NCBI GenBank assembly: GCA_018894105.1
Contig: CM032128.1
Location: forward strand, 21,681,001 to 21,745,000
DNA length: 64,000 nt
Source of the DNA: Jacaranda mimosifolia
Lineage: Eukaryota > Streptophyta > Magnoliopsida > Lamiales > Bignoniaceae
Reading direction: 5' to 3'
The translations under genes were made by a program, and so were the position numbers. Position 1 is the first letter of the stretch. The number at the start of each line of letters is the position of its first letter. The notes under the pieces were generated by a model that was not told where the DNA came from, searched no databases, and saw only the letters and a program-made list of their open reading frames with translations. Below, piece after piece: positions 12,399 through 25,034 of this stretch.

Positions 12399-14607
12399 AA
12401 GGAGCAATCGGCATTAGGATGCACAATAATTTAAAATTAAAACACCAAATCCAATGCCAATCAGTCATCCCAGGGTCATACCATGCAGTATATTCAGAAT
12501 TAGAAGAAGATACTTACCTTTAGAAGCAAGATCCAAGGAAGAAAACCAAATCTCCAAGTGTTGGCAGATTCGCGACTGGATATGGTGCAGCGGATTCAGA
12601 TCCAAATTTGACCAACCAAAACTCTCAATCAATTCTAAAAAAAATATGGGAGATACCTAACACCTTAGGCTATCTTCAGTAGAAAATTTGTATCAACAAT
12701 CACATCACAGATTCCAGAAAAAATTCGTAAAGTCAGACAATCTGCAGGAAACTGTGAAATAGCGATCTCACGCGAAATCGCCTCCAACGTTGATCCACAC
12801 ACCAAAGATGAGATCCTAAATCTCTAGATCCTAAGTTGGATTAGATCTGAAGATTGAGATGGAGTATGATCAATTTTTGGAGAGTTTTGGTAGGGAAGTA
12901 AAGGAAGAATTCAACACATGAATATCTTGCCTAGAAAGGTTTTTTTGGAGGGAAAGCATTTAGAATTTGATTTTCTAATGTTGAAAAATTACACTAAAAT
13001 TCATCTAGCTCTATATCTATATATAGAGTGTGTGAGGTGTGATGCCACACCTCCCATGAGGATGTGGGGACCGAAAATTAGTTGTGTGCAAGTTGGTAAT
13101 TTGAATTTCAATTGAATTTGAATTTGATCTTGCCAACTTGCCAACTTGGAATCTTATTCCAAATTCATTCAAATCCAATTTGAATTTTCCCTCTTAAAAT
13201 ATTTGTTCTTCCATTAATTAACCTTGACTTAACAATTAAGTCAAGTAAACTTAACTCTTTAAGTTTACTTTAGTAAACTTAACCCCTTAAGTTAACTTTG
13301 ATCAATTGATGATCAATGTGGCACCAAATAATTAACTCTTTAATTATTTGCCTAATTTAACTCCTTAAATTAATTGATTAATTTAACATTTAAATTAATC
13401 AAGCCAAAATTGATCTTCAAAAGTCTCCCAAAAATGGGCCATGGAAAAAGGTTATCTTTCTAACATTTAGAAAAATGTCTCCATCAATTAGGAAGGTCTT
13501 TTGGCTTTTGTGTGTGACCCATTGGGTTCTACCATTCCTTGGACATAGGCTCACAACCGTTGTGACTTTTGAATATTTAATATTCATTCTAGTTGAAAAC
13601 TCCTTTTAAACTAGTCGACTCGATTCACTCGATCTCATCAATTGAAGAGTACCTAATCTCCATGGTCGATGGCCAACCTCAAGCCCATGGAGCCCAATTA
13701 ATTGGTCAAAATGAATGTCTATATGAGAACCATTTAAAGCTCTACACATTCCATGTAAATACGGTCCTTCCGTCTCCTATCTCCCGAAAGAGGCCTAGGG
13801 CAAGATATTTGTCGGCTCCCTAATAGCCTCGATTCTATGCTTCTATTCTAAATGTCCGATTCCTTTGTATGACCTCAACTTTGGAAAACTCCTTTCCCAA
13901 ATTGTCATACCACCTTGCACAAGAATTTCTTAAAATCGATCATTATAGAATGCATAGGAGATGTACTCGCCCTTCACAAAAGCGAGGAGTCGGATTCCCT
14001 CTTGGATCTCACAAACCTCCATGCCAAGTAGCTCATACCCAATCTCACCTCGAACGGCCTGCTAAGTGACCAAGGATAAGTCAAAGCATGAGGACCGGAC
14101 ACAAGGTTACCATGGATCCTCAGATCAGAGGACTAATAATATGCACTAGCATAAGCAAGAGAACTAACCACTACTGACTTGCCACTACGGCTACCTAGTG
14201 GATTCTCCGGTGGGTCTTCAATGCCTTGTTCTCTAACAAGCACCTACTAACACGCACCCGTATCACATACGATTGCTCATGGAATGGAGCAATATCCAAC
14301 CCCTTGAATTTATGCATCGTTAGTGCAAGTCTATCCGGATCTTAGATGTCCTGTCTCTGAAGATCCTATGACTTGGAATGTTTTAAGATCATGACTGTGT
14401 AAGACTTATTCCATGATCACCACCTAGTGCGTGACCAAGTCCCGTAGTCTTAAGTGATCTAAGGACTTCATCCAAATGCTAGTGAAGTAATATGGTGCAT
14501 GAGATGAATGTGGCCATATACAAGATATCATTCAATTAAGATTATTTTTACAAGAAAATAACTTTACAAGGCCAAATCTATTGGCTTGCCGGGCACTATT
14601 TCCAACA
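12399..14607 (-). mobile_element. Copia LTR plus leader stub nested in Ty3 element
   Basis: On the reverse strand the LTR starts TGTTGGAAATAGTGCC (end at 14607) and runs to ACTGCA at 12484, about 2124 bp. A primer-site-like TGGTATGACC follows (12474-12483), then about 75 bp of leader. It splits the Ty3 RT fragment, which continues seamlessly at 14608 when compared with copy A. ATATA flanks both ends (12394-12398 and 14608-14612) and may be a target duplication, though the left end of the insert lacks a canonical terminus. The LTR is the same family as those at 5566 and 42787. Confidence 0.7.
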
Positions 14608-15378
14608 ATATAATATCCTAAGATAGGGTAGAGATTGATCCCTCTAAGATAGAGACAGTAGTCAATTGGAAGAGACTAGAAAACCTAACAAAAGTCCGTA
14701 GTTTTCTACGTCTTGTCGGCTGTTAATGAAAATTGTGAAGAACTTTTCTAATTAGTTGACACATTGACTAAATTAACTCAGAAAGGTCAACCATTTGACC
14801 AGAATGAGAATCTGAATAGGAGACAACCCTGATGGATGAAAATTCTAGAAATTGCGATTTCTCCATCACCTGTCACCTAAAAAGGCAAATGTAGTAGCCA
14901 TGCCTCGAGTTGAATGACTAGAATGGCTCACTTACAGGAAACAGAAGTATCAAAAAGCCTAAGAACGGGTGTTGTGCTTAAATTAATACAGCGAGTAGGA
15001 TTGCAAAGATACGTGCGGTCCGAATCATAGGATGAAAAATGATGATCCCTAAGCCAAAGATATATGAATGTTGAAACTAAAGGAAAGGTTGGAAATTCTA
15101 GAGATCTGAGTTCAATATTGAAAATCAAGAAGTCCTTTTGTTCTGTAAGAAAATATGTGTGCCAAAAGAAATGAAAAAAAGTTCGCTAGTGAGGCGCACA
15201 AGTCAAGAGACACGATGCATTCGAGAGGCATAAAAATGCATAAGGACTTGAAGGAGCAATTCTGGAAAAATGTAATGAATGAAGAATGTAGATCGACTGA
15301 TTGAATCTACTTATTTTCTACCTGTTGTTCGTATTCAAATGAGAATCTAGGGAGTTGATTCTTTTAAGTGGGGAGGAG

Positions 15379-18214
15379 TGTGACACCCCTAAAATTTAGA
15401 AATTTGGAAAATAAGAATTTAGAAAATCAAGATTTTGATTGGTCAAATTTTAGAGCTCGAAAATTAGATGAAAATGACTTAATTGCAAAAATTTTGAAAG
15501 TTTTAGGGTCAAAATGGAATTTAGGAAGACTTGGTTGGACCACAATTTTGAAGTTTTGTGGGTTTGCACAGAACTAGTTTAGATCAAAGTGGTTAAAATG
15601 AGGCGCTCACATGGATAGGGGTTGAATTGAAGTTGATAGAAGCCTTGGAGGACCTAATTAAACTCTGAACCAATTTTGGGGGTCAATCTGCGATTAAGGA
15701 AAATACCATATTATAAAAATAAGAAAATTTCATTTTCACCCTATATTCATCACCATCTTCACCCATGCAACCCCGAAGCTCCACTCCGGCGAGCTGAAAC
15801 TTGCCAAACCAAACCAACCACTATTTTCTTCTCCTCACGGTGAATACTCCGGTGCCAAGAACCGCCACCAACGACCGATAGAATAGCTGAAATTTGAAGC
15901 TCAAAACTCAGCACAATGGCAAATGGTGGTCGCGGCCCTCCCGATCGCTGAAACTCATAGACGAAGGGTGGATTTGATAGGCTCAGCTCAAGGAATGTAT
16001 TAATAGCTTCAATGGCGAAAACGGACCACTGCCGATGACATAATTGGAAGAAAACCACACGACGGCGAGTATTGGCGCTGGGTAATCAGAGCTACAATTG
16101 AGGTCCTTCTCGGCAGCAATTGAAAAAATTGGTTCGGGCCTTTGGTTTAGGGAGCTGAAAGGCAACTATTGGTAGTGGTCTTGAGATTTTTCGGCGACGA
16201 GGGCGACACGGTGGCGGTCTGAGGATAGTTTCTTCCTCTCATCGCGTTGATCACGATGGTGCTTTCGATTTGTGATTTGAGGTCTGGTTAAGCAAATATT
16301 GGGTAATGATAGGTATTGGGTTTAAGGTTTCCAGTATCGTTTTGATCCGTTTAAAGTTCTTGTATTTTGGATGAAATAATTTTAAAGTGTGTCTAGCAAT
16401 GAGAATGAGAATATTATATGCATGGATATTGTTCGGATTCTTGGACCTGAATCTATATTGATATATGTTAAATTTGGGATTTATTGAGTTTATTAAATGA
16501 GAAAAACCCCTAATTTTGTGAATTTGGAAATTAAGTGAAAACAATTGGGATAATTAGATAAATATGATTGTTTTTGTTGATTTGGGATACAGATATAAGG
16601 CTAAATATGTAATTGAGGATTAATTTATATTTTGTTATCAGACTTGATATGAAAACTGAGATTACTTTGGCAATAACAACTTCATTAGCCATTTTGGGCC
16701 AATAGTATCATTTAAGCTTTAAAACTACCGTGTTAATCGAGTAATTAGTGATTCTAAGCTATTAATGGAAAGATTGTAATTAGTGGAGATTATTAAAGAT
16801 TTTGATTGTGGATTTATTTCTTTTGTTAAGTGATGAAGAAGTGAGTCCCGTGGATTAATAGACTACATATTAAGGTTGCAGTTTTTTTAGACTACGGAGG
16901 TGAGGGTCTACCAACTTGGCACTTCTTTCACTTATCTGTCATTGGGATAAACCCTTATGTGGGTTTCCTATTTCTGTATCATACTGAATTGTGTTTCTTG
17001 AAATTTGTGAATTTGTTCAGAATCTGCTTATTTTCTATTAATTAACTTGTATACTCTTGTGAAGGTTATTTCTTGATCATGCTCTTATTGATTCTGTTAT
17101 ATGTTCGTTCTGGCGCCCAGAACCTTCGACTGTCTATTATCTATTCAATCTATTATCTGACTGTCTATTATCTATTTGATATGTTATCCAACTGTTTGTT
17201 ATCTGTTAGATCAGTTATTTGACTGTATGTTATCTGTTTGTACTATTATTTCGGGACGTTGATCCCTTCTGTGTGAGCATGGGATAAGCCGTAAGCCCCG
17301 TTATTTGTCTGTACTATTATTTCAAGACGTTAATCACGGCTACATGCCTGGGATAAACCATAAGCCCTATGACTTAATCCCTGTTGTGTGCATGGGGTAA
17401 GCCGTAAGCCCTGAGATGTTAATCCCTGTTGTGTGCATGGAATAAGCTATAAGCCCAACACTCGTGAGAAATGGAAAATCTGATCAACCTATTCTGTTTC
17501 ATATTTTGACTGCATTCTGATTACTTATATTCTGCTCATGGAGCAACAAGGTTGCAAAAGTTTCTTGGTCTAGATCGGGTTTTTGTTTAGGCTGGATGAG
17601 CGTTCTACATTTCCTCCCAAACTGTGATCGGTTGAGACGGACCATTCCTCCTAAAGCATAATCGGTTGAGACAATCTCAAGCCATTCAAGCTGATAGCCA
17701 CAACTCCCGAGCTAGTTTCTTCTGATAATCTTGGAGTTCTAAATGTTGTTTTACATGACTGTTTCTTGATTGCCTGTTATTGGATCTGCTTTGTCTGATT
17801 GTATTTTGCCTGTAATCTCTTGATATGCTCTTGTCTGATTGATTAATGATAATCTGTTGAGTTGATTCTTCCTCAACAAATCCTCTCTTGAACTGGAGGA
17901 AATTATGTTTTGTAATAGCACAGGTGTTTGAATATATATATATGGAATCATCTGAATATTTAGCTAGACTTGAGACGTTGTGATAATGTCATGTTGATGT
18001 TGATGACTTAAGGCATGTAAATGTTTTGCTAGATGTAAGAAAGTGAATCATGGCACGTACTTAATGGTTTGGCGAGTCAGTAGTTTTGAAATTTCTGCTG
18101 CTTTTGATAAGTTAAGATTGAATGTTATGGACCTATTGATTGAATTGTGAGTTTAATTTAAGATTAAATTGAGTGGCGCCTTGGCTTAGGTTCTATCCCG
18201 AGTGGGGCACTACA
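15379..18214 (+). repeat. Ty3/gypsy LTR B (2836 bp)
   Basis: It begins TGTGACACCCC after a purine-rich GTGGGGAGGAG and ends GGGGCACTACA. It is colinear with LTR A, including the internal subrepeats. It is the 3' LTR of the element whose 5' LTR is LTR A. Confidence 0.8.
17250..17455 (+). repeat. Subrepeats inside Ty3 LTR B
   Basis: This is the same alternating array as in LTR A, with units carrying GTTAATCCC and ATAAGCCGTAAGCCC. It is shorter and more diverged here. Confidence 0.6.
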
Positions 18215-18919
18215 ACTAAGTTATGAATTAAATTAAAAGGTTTCTATAAACTTATATACTAATATTGATCTTAACTTTGTAATTATTTTATATAGTTATT
18301 TTATTTTATTTTTTTATTTTTATCTTTACTATCATAGTTTTTGTCTTGACTTAATTGATGTTTAGTCAAAAATTAAAATTAAATAAGATTTTTCTAATTC
18401 TTGGAAACTAATATATTATTTAATTCTTTACATTTTAAGTTTTAACTTAATATATAGTCATCCTCTTTTAAGTCTAAAATAATCTTAAATTATTATAATT
18501 TTAAATTTTTTCAAACAACTTTCAAACCATCAATTTTGTATTCTATATCATTCTCATATATCTTTATTTTCTAATGCAATTATATATTAACTTTTGGTCG
18601 CATAATATTTTCTTTTTTTAATAAAGTACATAATCATATTCATAAATTTTTATATTTGGATGTTTTAATTTTTTTTTAACTTTTCGCTGAACAATTTTGA
18701 AATTTATTTTTTATAACATAATGTATATGAGATGTCTTTATATTTTACAAACTTTTAAATACTAAATTTTAAAACTTTAAATTTAATTTTACTAATTACT
18801 TGATATTTTTGCTATATTTTTATTTTTATATTATTATTTAAGTTATATTTATAATTCAATAATTATATTAATGCATAGTAATTTTAAAGAATCCGTGCAT
18901 ATCACGAGGATAATGCTAG
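18214..18919 (+). mobile_element. Helitron-like AT-rich element, copy 1
   Basis: This region of about 700 bp recurs in inverted orientation at 33519-34243 with recognisable base-by-base similarity along its length. Its 3' end has a weak hairpin (CCGTGCATATCACGAG) followed by AATGCTAG with T after it, which is the plant Helitron 3' signature of a hairpin then CTRR inserted before T. The 5' side abuts the Ty3 LTR end, so the true 5' terminus may be cut. Confidence 0.45.
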
Positions 18920-19777
18920 TACTATTATATATAACACAGTTTTGTACTTATCTAATTGTGCAATTTTGGTCAAATGTCAAATTTTTAAAATTTTAAGTTG
19001 TTTAATTCAATTGAACTTTTTTCATTGGTTGTTTATTTACTTTTATATTTTATTTTAATACAATCAACTTATCCATTATAACTACAATATCATATTGTCT
19101 TTATCAAAAATTTCAATATAGATAATTCTATTTCATAAGATAATTCAAAAAATATCTATAATCATATTTTTATCTCACCAGATAAGTTTATAATCTAAAA
19201 AAAATTATGAGCACCATATTAAGTAGTCTTATCACAAAATTCTAGTTTACAAATTTAATTTATCACAAGATTTGATAAATATATTATTTATTTTATATTG
19301 TTCTTTTTACATTAATATATTATTTACAAAATTAAATATATTATTTATTGTATAATTCTATATTTTTAGTTGTAGGACCTCTTTCCCCAATTAAAATAAT
19401 ATTAAAAATATTTTTCTTAATTAATTTAAAGTTCATTTCATAAAATAAAATTAATATTATTTTGATAACACATTTTTATTTTATTTTTATTTTAAATTAA
19501 TTTGATAATTTTTTAATATATTTAAATATTATATCAATGTTATTATTTTATTATTTTCTCTATATTTATTTAAAACTAAAGTTCCTATGGCCAATTTAGG
19601 ATTGTAATTCTTACATTACTTAAAAACATCAGTATGCATGCAAACTTTCTTATTTCAATTAACTATATTTTATGTATTTATTTTGAATACTATTTTCAAA
19701 TAATTCTGTATGTTCATAAAAAAATTTATCTTTGATATTGAATTTTTATTTTACCATTATTTTAGTTGCAGTTGTCT

Positions 19778-19834
<57 letters not shown>

Positions 19835-20434
19835 CACACTTCATATTTAATTAATATACCTCGAATAATGTGATGTTATGAAATATTCAAAACTATTATA
19901 ATTTTATTAAGTTATTGAAATTATTTCAATTTTCTTATCAAATGAATGAAGAAATACTATATATTTTTTTTATAAAATATTCATTAAATTCATTAGCACT
20001 TGATTTACTCATTTCTAATTATGTGCATATAAGAAAGAATTTTTATTTTATTTTTTTTGTATAATATCATGTGCTTCGATAAGTTTATTTCGATTGATTG
20101 AATCTTTACTTATTATATTTTTTTTTATAAGAAAATCAATTTATTTCTCTTCAATAAATAAATTATTTATAGAAAATTATGTATACAAAGCTAAAAATCA
20201 AAATTTCATTGCTAATTAAATACTTTGTCACAATTGGTATATTTCATATCTAGTAATTTATATTTACTTTGATAATATTAACTGTCAAAAATTAAAAGGA
20301 CATATGAAATAATAAAATTATCTAATGAATATGAGCTCTAATAAATATTAACCTATTTTTTCATTTAAAGGTTTATATTTTTGTATCTTAATTATATATT
20401 TTTATGCAAAAAAACTCAAAAATTTATCCAAATT
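18920..20434. other. AT-rich intergenic DNA
   Basis: This is very AT-rich with no supported gene. Only the simple repeat at 19783-19838 stands out. Confidence 0.6.
19783..19838. repeat. Compound microsatellite (CT)n(TA)n(CA)n
   Basis: About 15 CT units are followed by about 11 TA units and a short CA run, uninterrupted. Confidence 0.9.
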
Positions 20435-20850
20435 TCTACTTGCCGCGCGCGTACACTAAAAGAGCTTCGTTCACTTCGCTCAGCTCGCTTCACTAGAAAC
20501 CACCCTCTAGTTTCTCCTAGTTGTTATTCCTTCAGGTGCCGGGGAGCCCCCCCCGGTGCCTGGTCATGCTTCGCTGTGCAGGCTTGGGGGGGTGTGCTCT
20601 CCAAAGAGCAACTCTTCTCAAAATCTCACTCAAAAGGTGTTGAGTTGGAATCCCATTCTAACTAAGGATTCTTGTGGTTCCGGAGGTTCCAGCTACAGGC
20701 TTCGATGTGACAATCAAAGTGCTATCACTCTCAAACGTGCCTCCAGCACGAAGCAAAGGCATAAATTGGATTCCCGGCTGACTCTTCTTCTTTGAAGCAT
20801 TCAGAGAGAATCAAGATTGGCTTAGTCGGATCTAGTAGTTGATAACTAAG
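20435..20850. other. GC-rich block of foreign composition
   Basis: About 415 bp of roughly balanced to GC-rich DNA lies in otherwise extremely AT-rich surroundings. It contains CGCGCG, runs of C and G and low-complexity CTTCGCTCAGCTCGCTTCA. It carries short open frames, one with RCDNQSAITLK, but no recognised gene. The look resembles plant mitochondrial intergenic DNA, so a nuclear mitochondrial insertion is possible. This is inference from composition only. Confidence 0.35.
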
Positions 20851-22939
20851 TTATTTCAAAAAAAAAAAAAGACAATTTTTCATACTTAATAGATTTTTTG
20901 TATTTATATAGATATAATCGCTTTATTTTTAATTGAAGCAATATAATATTCAATTATTTCTAATAAAAAAAATATTAAATAAGTAAAAAATATTCAATCA
21001 TTTAATCAAATAAATTCTTTTATTTCTTAATTAAATAATTATTTTCTAGGAAACGTAGAACTTAAATATATATATATATATATGTATATGTATATATAAA
21101 ACTTTTTACGTAATAAATATACTTCGAAACTAAAATTAAAATACTTAACAATCTTAATTATCTCTTAATATTGTGACTTATTTAAAAAAATTTACAACTT
21201 ATTTGTTGCTTATGAAAGAGATAAACAAATATTTACATAAAATATCAGATCCACTTATTGATTAAATAATTAGAAGTTTGAGAAATGAATAATTATAAAC
21301 TAATCCATAGGTAAGTCCTCAATTTATCAAAGTCTTTAAAATTTAATTATTTTTACAATAATATTTTTTAAATATGTAAAATAATTTTAGATAAAACTAT
21401 ATATATAGAATATAATAATTTCATTGAAGAATTTATTTCAAACATAAACATTTACTTCCTACAACAATTATTAACTCTAAACTTTATTTCTATATTATTG
21501 ATTTAATCATTTTTATTTTTTAGCAATATAATAATGGATAACTCATTTTTAATTATTTGAAATAAATTCGATTATATGGGATATATATATATATATATAT
21601 ATAGTTGAGAACATGACGTAGTTGAAAATTTTCAAAAGTTTGATAAATGACCATTTAATAGCAAATGATATCAATTTTCATATTTTTTTAGTATACTTAA
21701 TTACATAATTTTATAATTATATATAGTCCATTTATTTTAATGCTTTTACTTATAATAATACATAAAAATATTTTTACATGGATAAATGATGCCATTTAAT
21801 TATTTATACATTTTTATACTTATAAAAGAAACGTATAAGAGATTGATATTTTACTTTTAGTTGAACATTAAAAATTTACTTATTATTTTATTCATGCACA
21901 TAATATATGTTAATTGATAATTTTAGAATTAATAAAATAACTACATATATAAATAAAAATAAGTAAATTTTACTTAAGAGAGTTATATGGAATATAAAGA
22001 AATATTTTAGCTAATAAAAATTGTATGTTACAAGCTACTTATTGAATTAGTTATCAAATCATTAATGGCCTACTATAAGTTGTTTTCATACATAAAGTAC
22101 AAAGAGCTTATACATTTACTCTAACAAAAAAATTTAACATTTAAAATTCTCAAATGTCATGAACATGTAACTGTAACATCCAAATTATAAAAAAGTTTTA
22201 TATTTAAAAAAAATCATTTGTTTATTATCATATCAAAATATATAAGTATAAATATATCTATTTAAAAAGCATATTTAGTAAAATATTTTGGTGCTATTTT
22301 TATTTTCTTAATTCTTTTATTTATGTTTTTAAATTTTATCATTTTATAAATTTTTGTATAATTTATAAACTAAGAGTTAACAAATCTTGATATCCTATAA
22401 CTTATTTAAGTATAAATTATATTCAAACATAATATTTTTAATTAAAATATTCATATTATTTTATTTAATTAGTAATATATTTTCTTTCATTAAATGCCAA
22501 AAATAATTACAATCCATGCTTTAATCATATGAAATAAAATAAATATTATTATAAAATAAATTATTTCAATTTTAAAATTATTTTTGGTGCATTACACGGG
22601 GCACATGCTCGTATTATATTAAATGGGACAATAAATGAATTGAGTAGACTTAAACATATTAACTTTTATAATTTTTTTATCTTTATCCATATTACAAAAA
22701 TTACACCTCAATTTTATTTGATAGTTAACCGAATTAAACTTAAATGAGTTTTAATTAAATCGAGTTAATATTTTATCATCTTTTCGAAATCTTATCAAAT
22801 TTGGATTAACTTTAAATTTTGAATAAAGAATTACAGGGAACCCGCGAAAAGACCTGGTTAATATATAAATACAGTTCTATTATATCTCAGTCCCTTTACC
22901 AACGGGTATCAATTCAAGTGACTTCGGATTGGGTTGAAG
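20851..22939. other. AT-rich intergenic DNA with TA microsatellites
   Basis: There is no supported gene. TA runs lie at about 21064-21098 and 21581-21603. Near 22590-22615 a short GCATTACACGGGGCACATGCTCGT resembles a decayed Helitron 3' end, but I could not define an element there. Confidence 0.5.
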
Positions 22940-23625
22940 TAGGGTTATTACATAAAAATACCAAACTCAAATCCAACTCAACCCGATACTAAACCCAAAA
23001 TGTTCAACCCTAATCGGACCCACAAAAGATCGTGTTAAGTTCGGGTTGGCCTGATTTTTAGTCAGGTCACCTAACAACCTGATAAACCTGACCAAATCCA
23101 ACCCAACCTAATAAAACTGACCCGACCTGCTCTATTTATTTTATTTTTCATATTTATAAATTCCAACATTATGATCCAATAAAAGTTTGATTTACAATAA
23201 AATCTAAAATTCGGCATAATCATTAAAGTCAAAGAAATATAATAACTTTTAAAACTTGTCATGTCCATAAATACTCCAAATACAAAAAAAAATAAAAATA
23301 ATAACAAACAATTATTCAGTAATTGAATTTTTAAAATTTTAATTTTTGGATATATATTATTTAAATTTTATTTTAATTAGTCAATTTTTTTCAGGTGGGT
23401 CAGGTTAAGTTGGGTTGGACTAGATTTATTCGGTTATTAGATCACCCACTTATTTTCTTCAAATTAGGCAGATTAACCCAATATCAACCAAACCTTATTT
23501 TTTTTCTTGAGACATTTTCGAGTCCAATCCAATATGACTCAAATCCAAAAACACCAAATCCACACCTAATTTTTTTGGTGGATCATTGTCAAGTTATCGG
23601 ATTGGGTTTGATTTTGACAACCTTA
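22940..23625. mobile_element. Possible hAT-like non-autonomous element
   Basis: The ends are TAGGGTTATT (left) and, read inward from the right, TAAGGTTGTC. Both ends are followed by alternating CCAA/CCCG-type sequence such as AACTCAACCCGA and its complement GGGTTGG. This resembles the elements at 25035 and 51827, but the flanking 8-bp sequences do not match, so boundaries and family are weak. Confidence 0.3.
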
Positions 23626-23690
23626 TTTACTATTTTCCTAATCCAATTAAGCCTTCAACTCCTTCAAAATCCATAATTTCTTCCTCCCCT

Positions 23691-23697
23691 TTATAAA
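23691..23697 (+). promoter_or_regulatory. Candidate TATA box for the small gene at 23813
   Basis: CCTTTATAAAGC lies about 120 bp before an ATG. It is followed by a pyrimidine/CA-rich stretch typical of a plant 5' leader. Confidence 0.4.
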
Positions 23698-23812
23698 GCT
23701 CCCTCCACGCCCATAACGTTCCTCCATCAAAACACACAACAAAAACACACAAAAATTCCCTGAAATTTTCTTCAATTTCTTTTATTCGAGGAATTTTCCG
23801 ATTCAGTCAACC

Positions 23813-24056
23813 ATGTCGACGTGGGTTATCACACCGTTCGACTTTCTCTATTCGTGGGGACCTCGCCGGCCTTTGTTCATCTCTATCTTTCATCTAACAA
23901 GAAAGAAGAGTCTGTGAAGATTGATGATATGAAGAAGAAGGAACAAGCCCGCCGGCTCTGGCCAATAAGACGGAAGATCGCCGGAGGATGAGAGAGCTGA
24001 GGATTGCGCCGGAGTTCGATGGGATTTACTACTTTGAGAGTATTGTTCGTTATTGA
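23813..24056 (+). pseudogene. Small unrecognised gene with two frame changes
   Basis: After a plausible TATA box and leader, the ATG frame reads MSTWVITPFDFLYSWGPRR then PLFISIFHLT and stops at a TGA. A second frame continues with SVKIDDMKKKEQARRLWP. A third ends with NKTEDRRRMRELRIAP then EFDGIYYFESIVRY and a stop at 24054-24056. Codon usage is GC-richer than the surroundings and all three segments look coding. This suggests a short protein of about 80 residues, with an aromatic N-terminus and a basic middle, broken by two small indels. I do not recognise the family. Sequencing error or a real pseudogene would both explain the frames. Confidence 0.4.
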
Positions 24057-25034
24057 TTCATAGTTTTCTTTTTGATATATAATTGATATAGGGATTCTTT
24101 CGTACGTACTTTTCTTTTGATAATTGATATAGGAATTCTTTCTTTGTAGATAATAGAATGCAATACTCTACATTGCCATGTTTCTCTTACTCTCAATTTA
24201 TTTCTTTTTATTTTCACTTAATTAGTTTTCTTGATTAACGATTCTTCTGTTTAGTGTTTCTTCTTCTTCATCTTCTTCTCCTCGCACTTAACCGATGTGC
24301 TTTGAGTTTGGTTGACTGACTCCTTTCCCGGGCCCCAGTTTCTCACTTTGTTTCATTGTTCAAAACAATATCCACAATCTCTTTACGAGCATCACAACAA
24401 AAAATGATATATTTTGTAAAGATAATTCTCCATGTAAGTTGCTTTGAAGCAAATTAATCGAGAAGAATTAGTGATTGCTAAAATAGATTGTAAGCAAATT
24501 GAGTTGAGCAGAACAAGCTATTGTGAATTTGTTTAAAACAGATTTGTATTGAGTAAAACAAGTGGTTATGGAAGCTAGTATTTAGTAAACTGCTGTCACA
24601 TCGAATCATACAATAGATTTTGCTTGAAACTTAAATTGAATAATAAGTATTTTCATTGTAGAGGTTTTTTTTAGAAAACATAATAAATGATGAATTTTTT
24701 TATTCTTTCAACAAGTAAATATTATTCTATTATCAAATTAAGTAAATTAAAATACAAACAATATAATTAGATGCACATAAGATGTACAGAGGAATCTATT
24801 CAAGTTCGAACTCGAAACCTCCTATATAATAAGGAAGACTGATGCCACCGAATATTGCAGATTAAAAAATAACAAAAATTAGAATTAGTTTCAATTGCAA
24901 ATGAGAATTGAGTGTTGTGATCAGTTTTGATGAGAATTGAGATATATCAAATTCTCAATTTGGGCTACCACATGGAGGTGGTGATGTAACTTGTACCCAA
25001 TTTACCCCAACCCCACCCCCACCCACCCCATTCC
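24057..25034. other. Intergenic DNA with a possible SINE fragment
   Basis: No gene is supported. Around 24795-24850 the reverse strand reads GAGGTTTCGAGTTCGAACTT, which contains a box-B-like GTTCGAA as in tRNA-derived SINEs. The family is unproven. Confidence 0.4.

Larger units (their letters stand above)
11427..15378 (+). mobile_element. Ty3/gypsy internal region, copy B, with nested copia LTR
   Basis: Without the insertion at about 12399-14607, only about 1.74 kb remains between the LTRs, far below the 5 kb or so of an autonomous element. Gag, protease, most of RT, RNase H and integrase are gone. The remaining RT piece (about 12240-12390, continuing after 14608) reads HVKHLHMIL, KACKCKYGIENVAFLGDI and then KDRVEID, matching the end of the RT palm/thumb. 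The element would depend on enzymes from relatives. Confidence 0.7.

Noticed and set aside
12394..14612. ATATA as a firm target duplication of the nested copia LTR
   Set aside because: The site is TA-rich and the left end of the insert lacks a canonical LTR terminus, so a chance match is possible.
20381..20795. RCDNQSAITLK as a copia RNase H remnant
   Set aside because: The CDNQSAI word fits copia RNase H, but nothing on either side does, so one short match is not enough.
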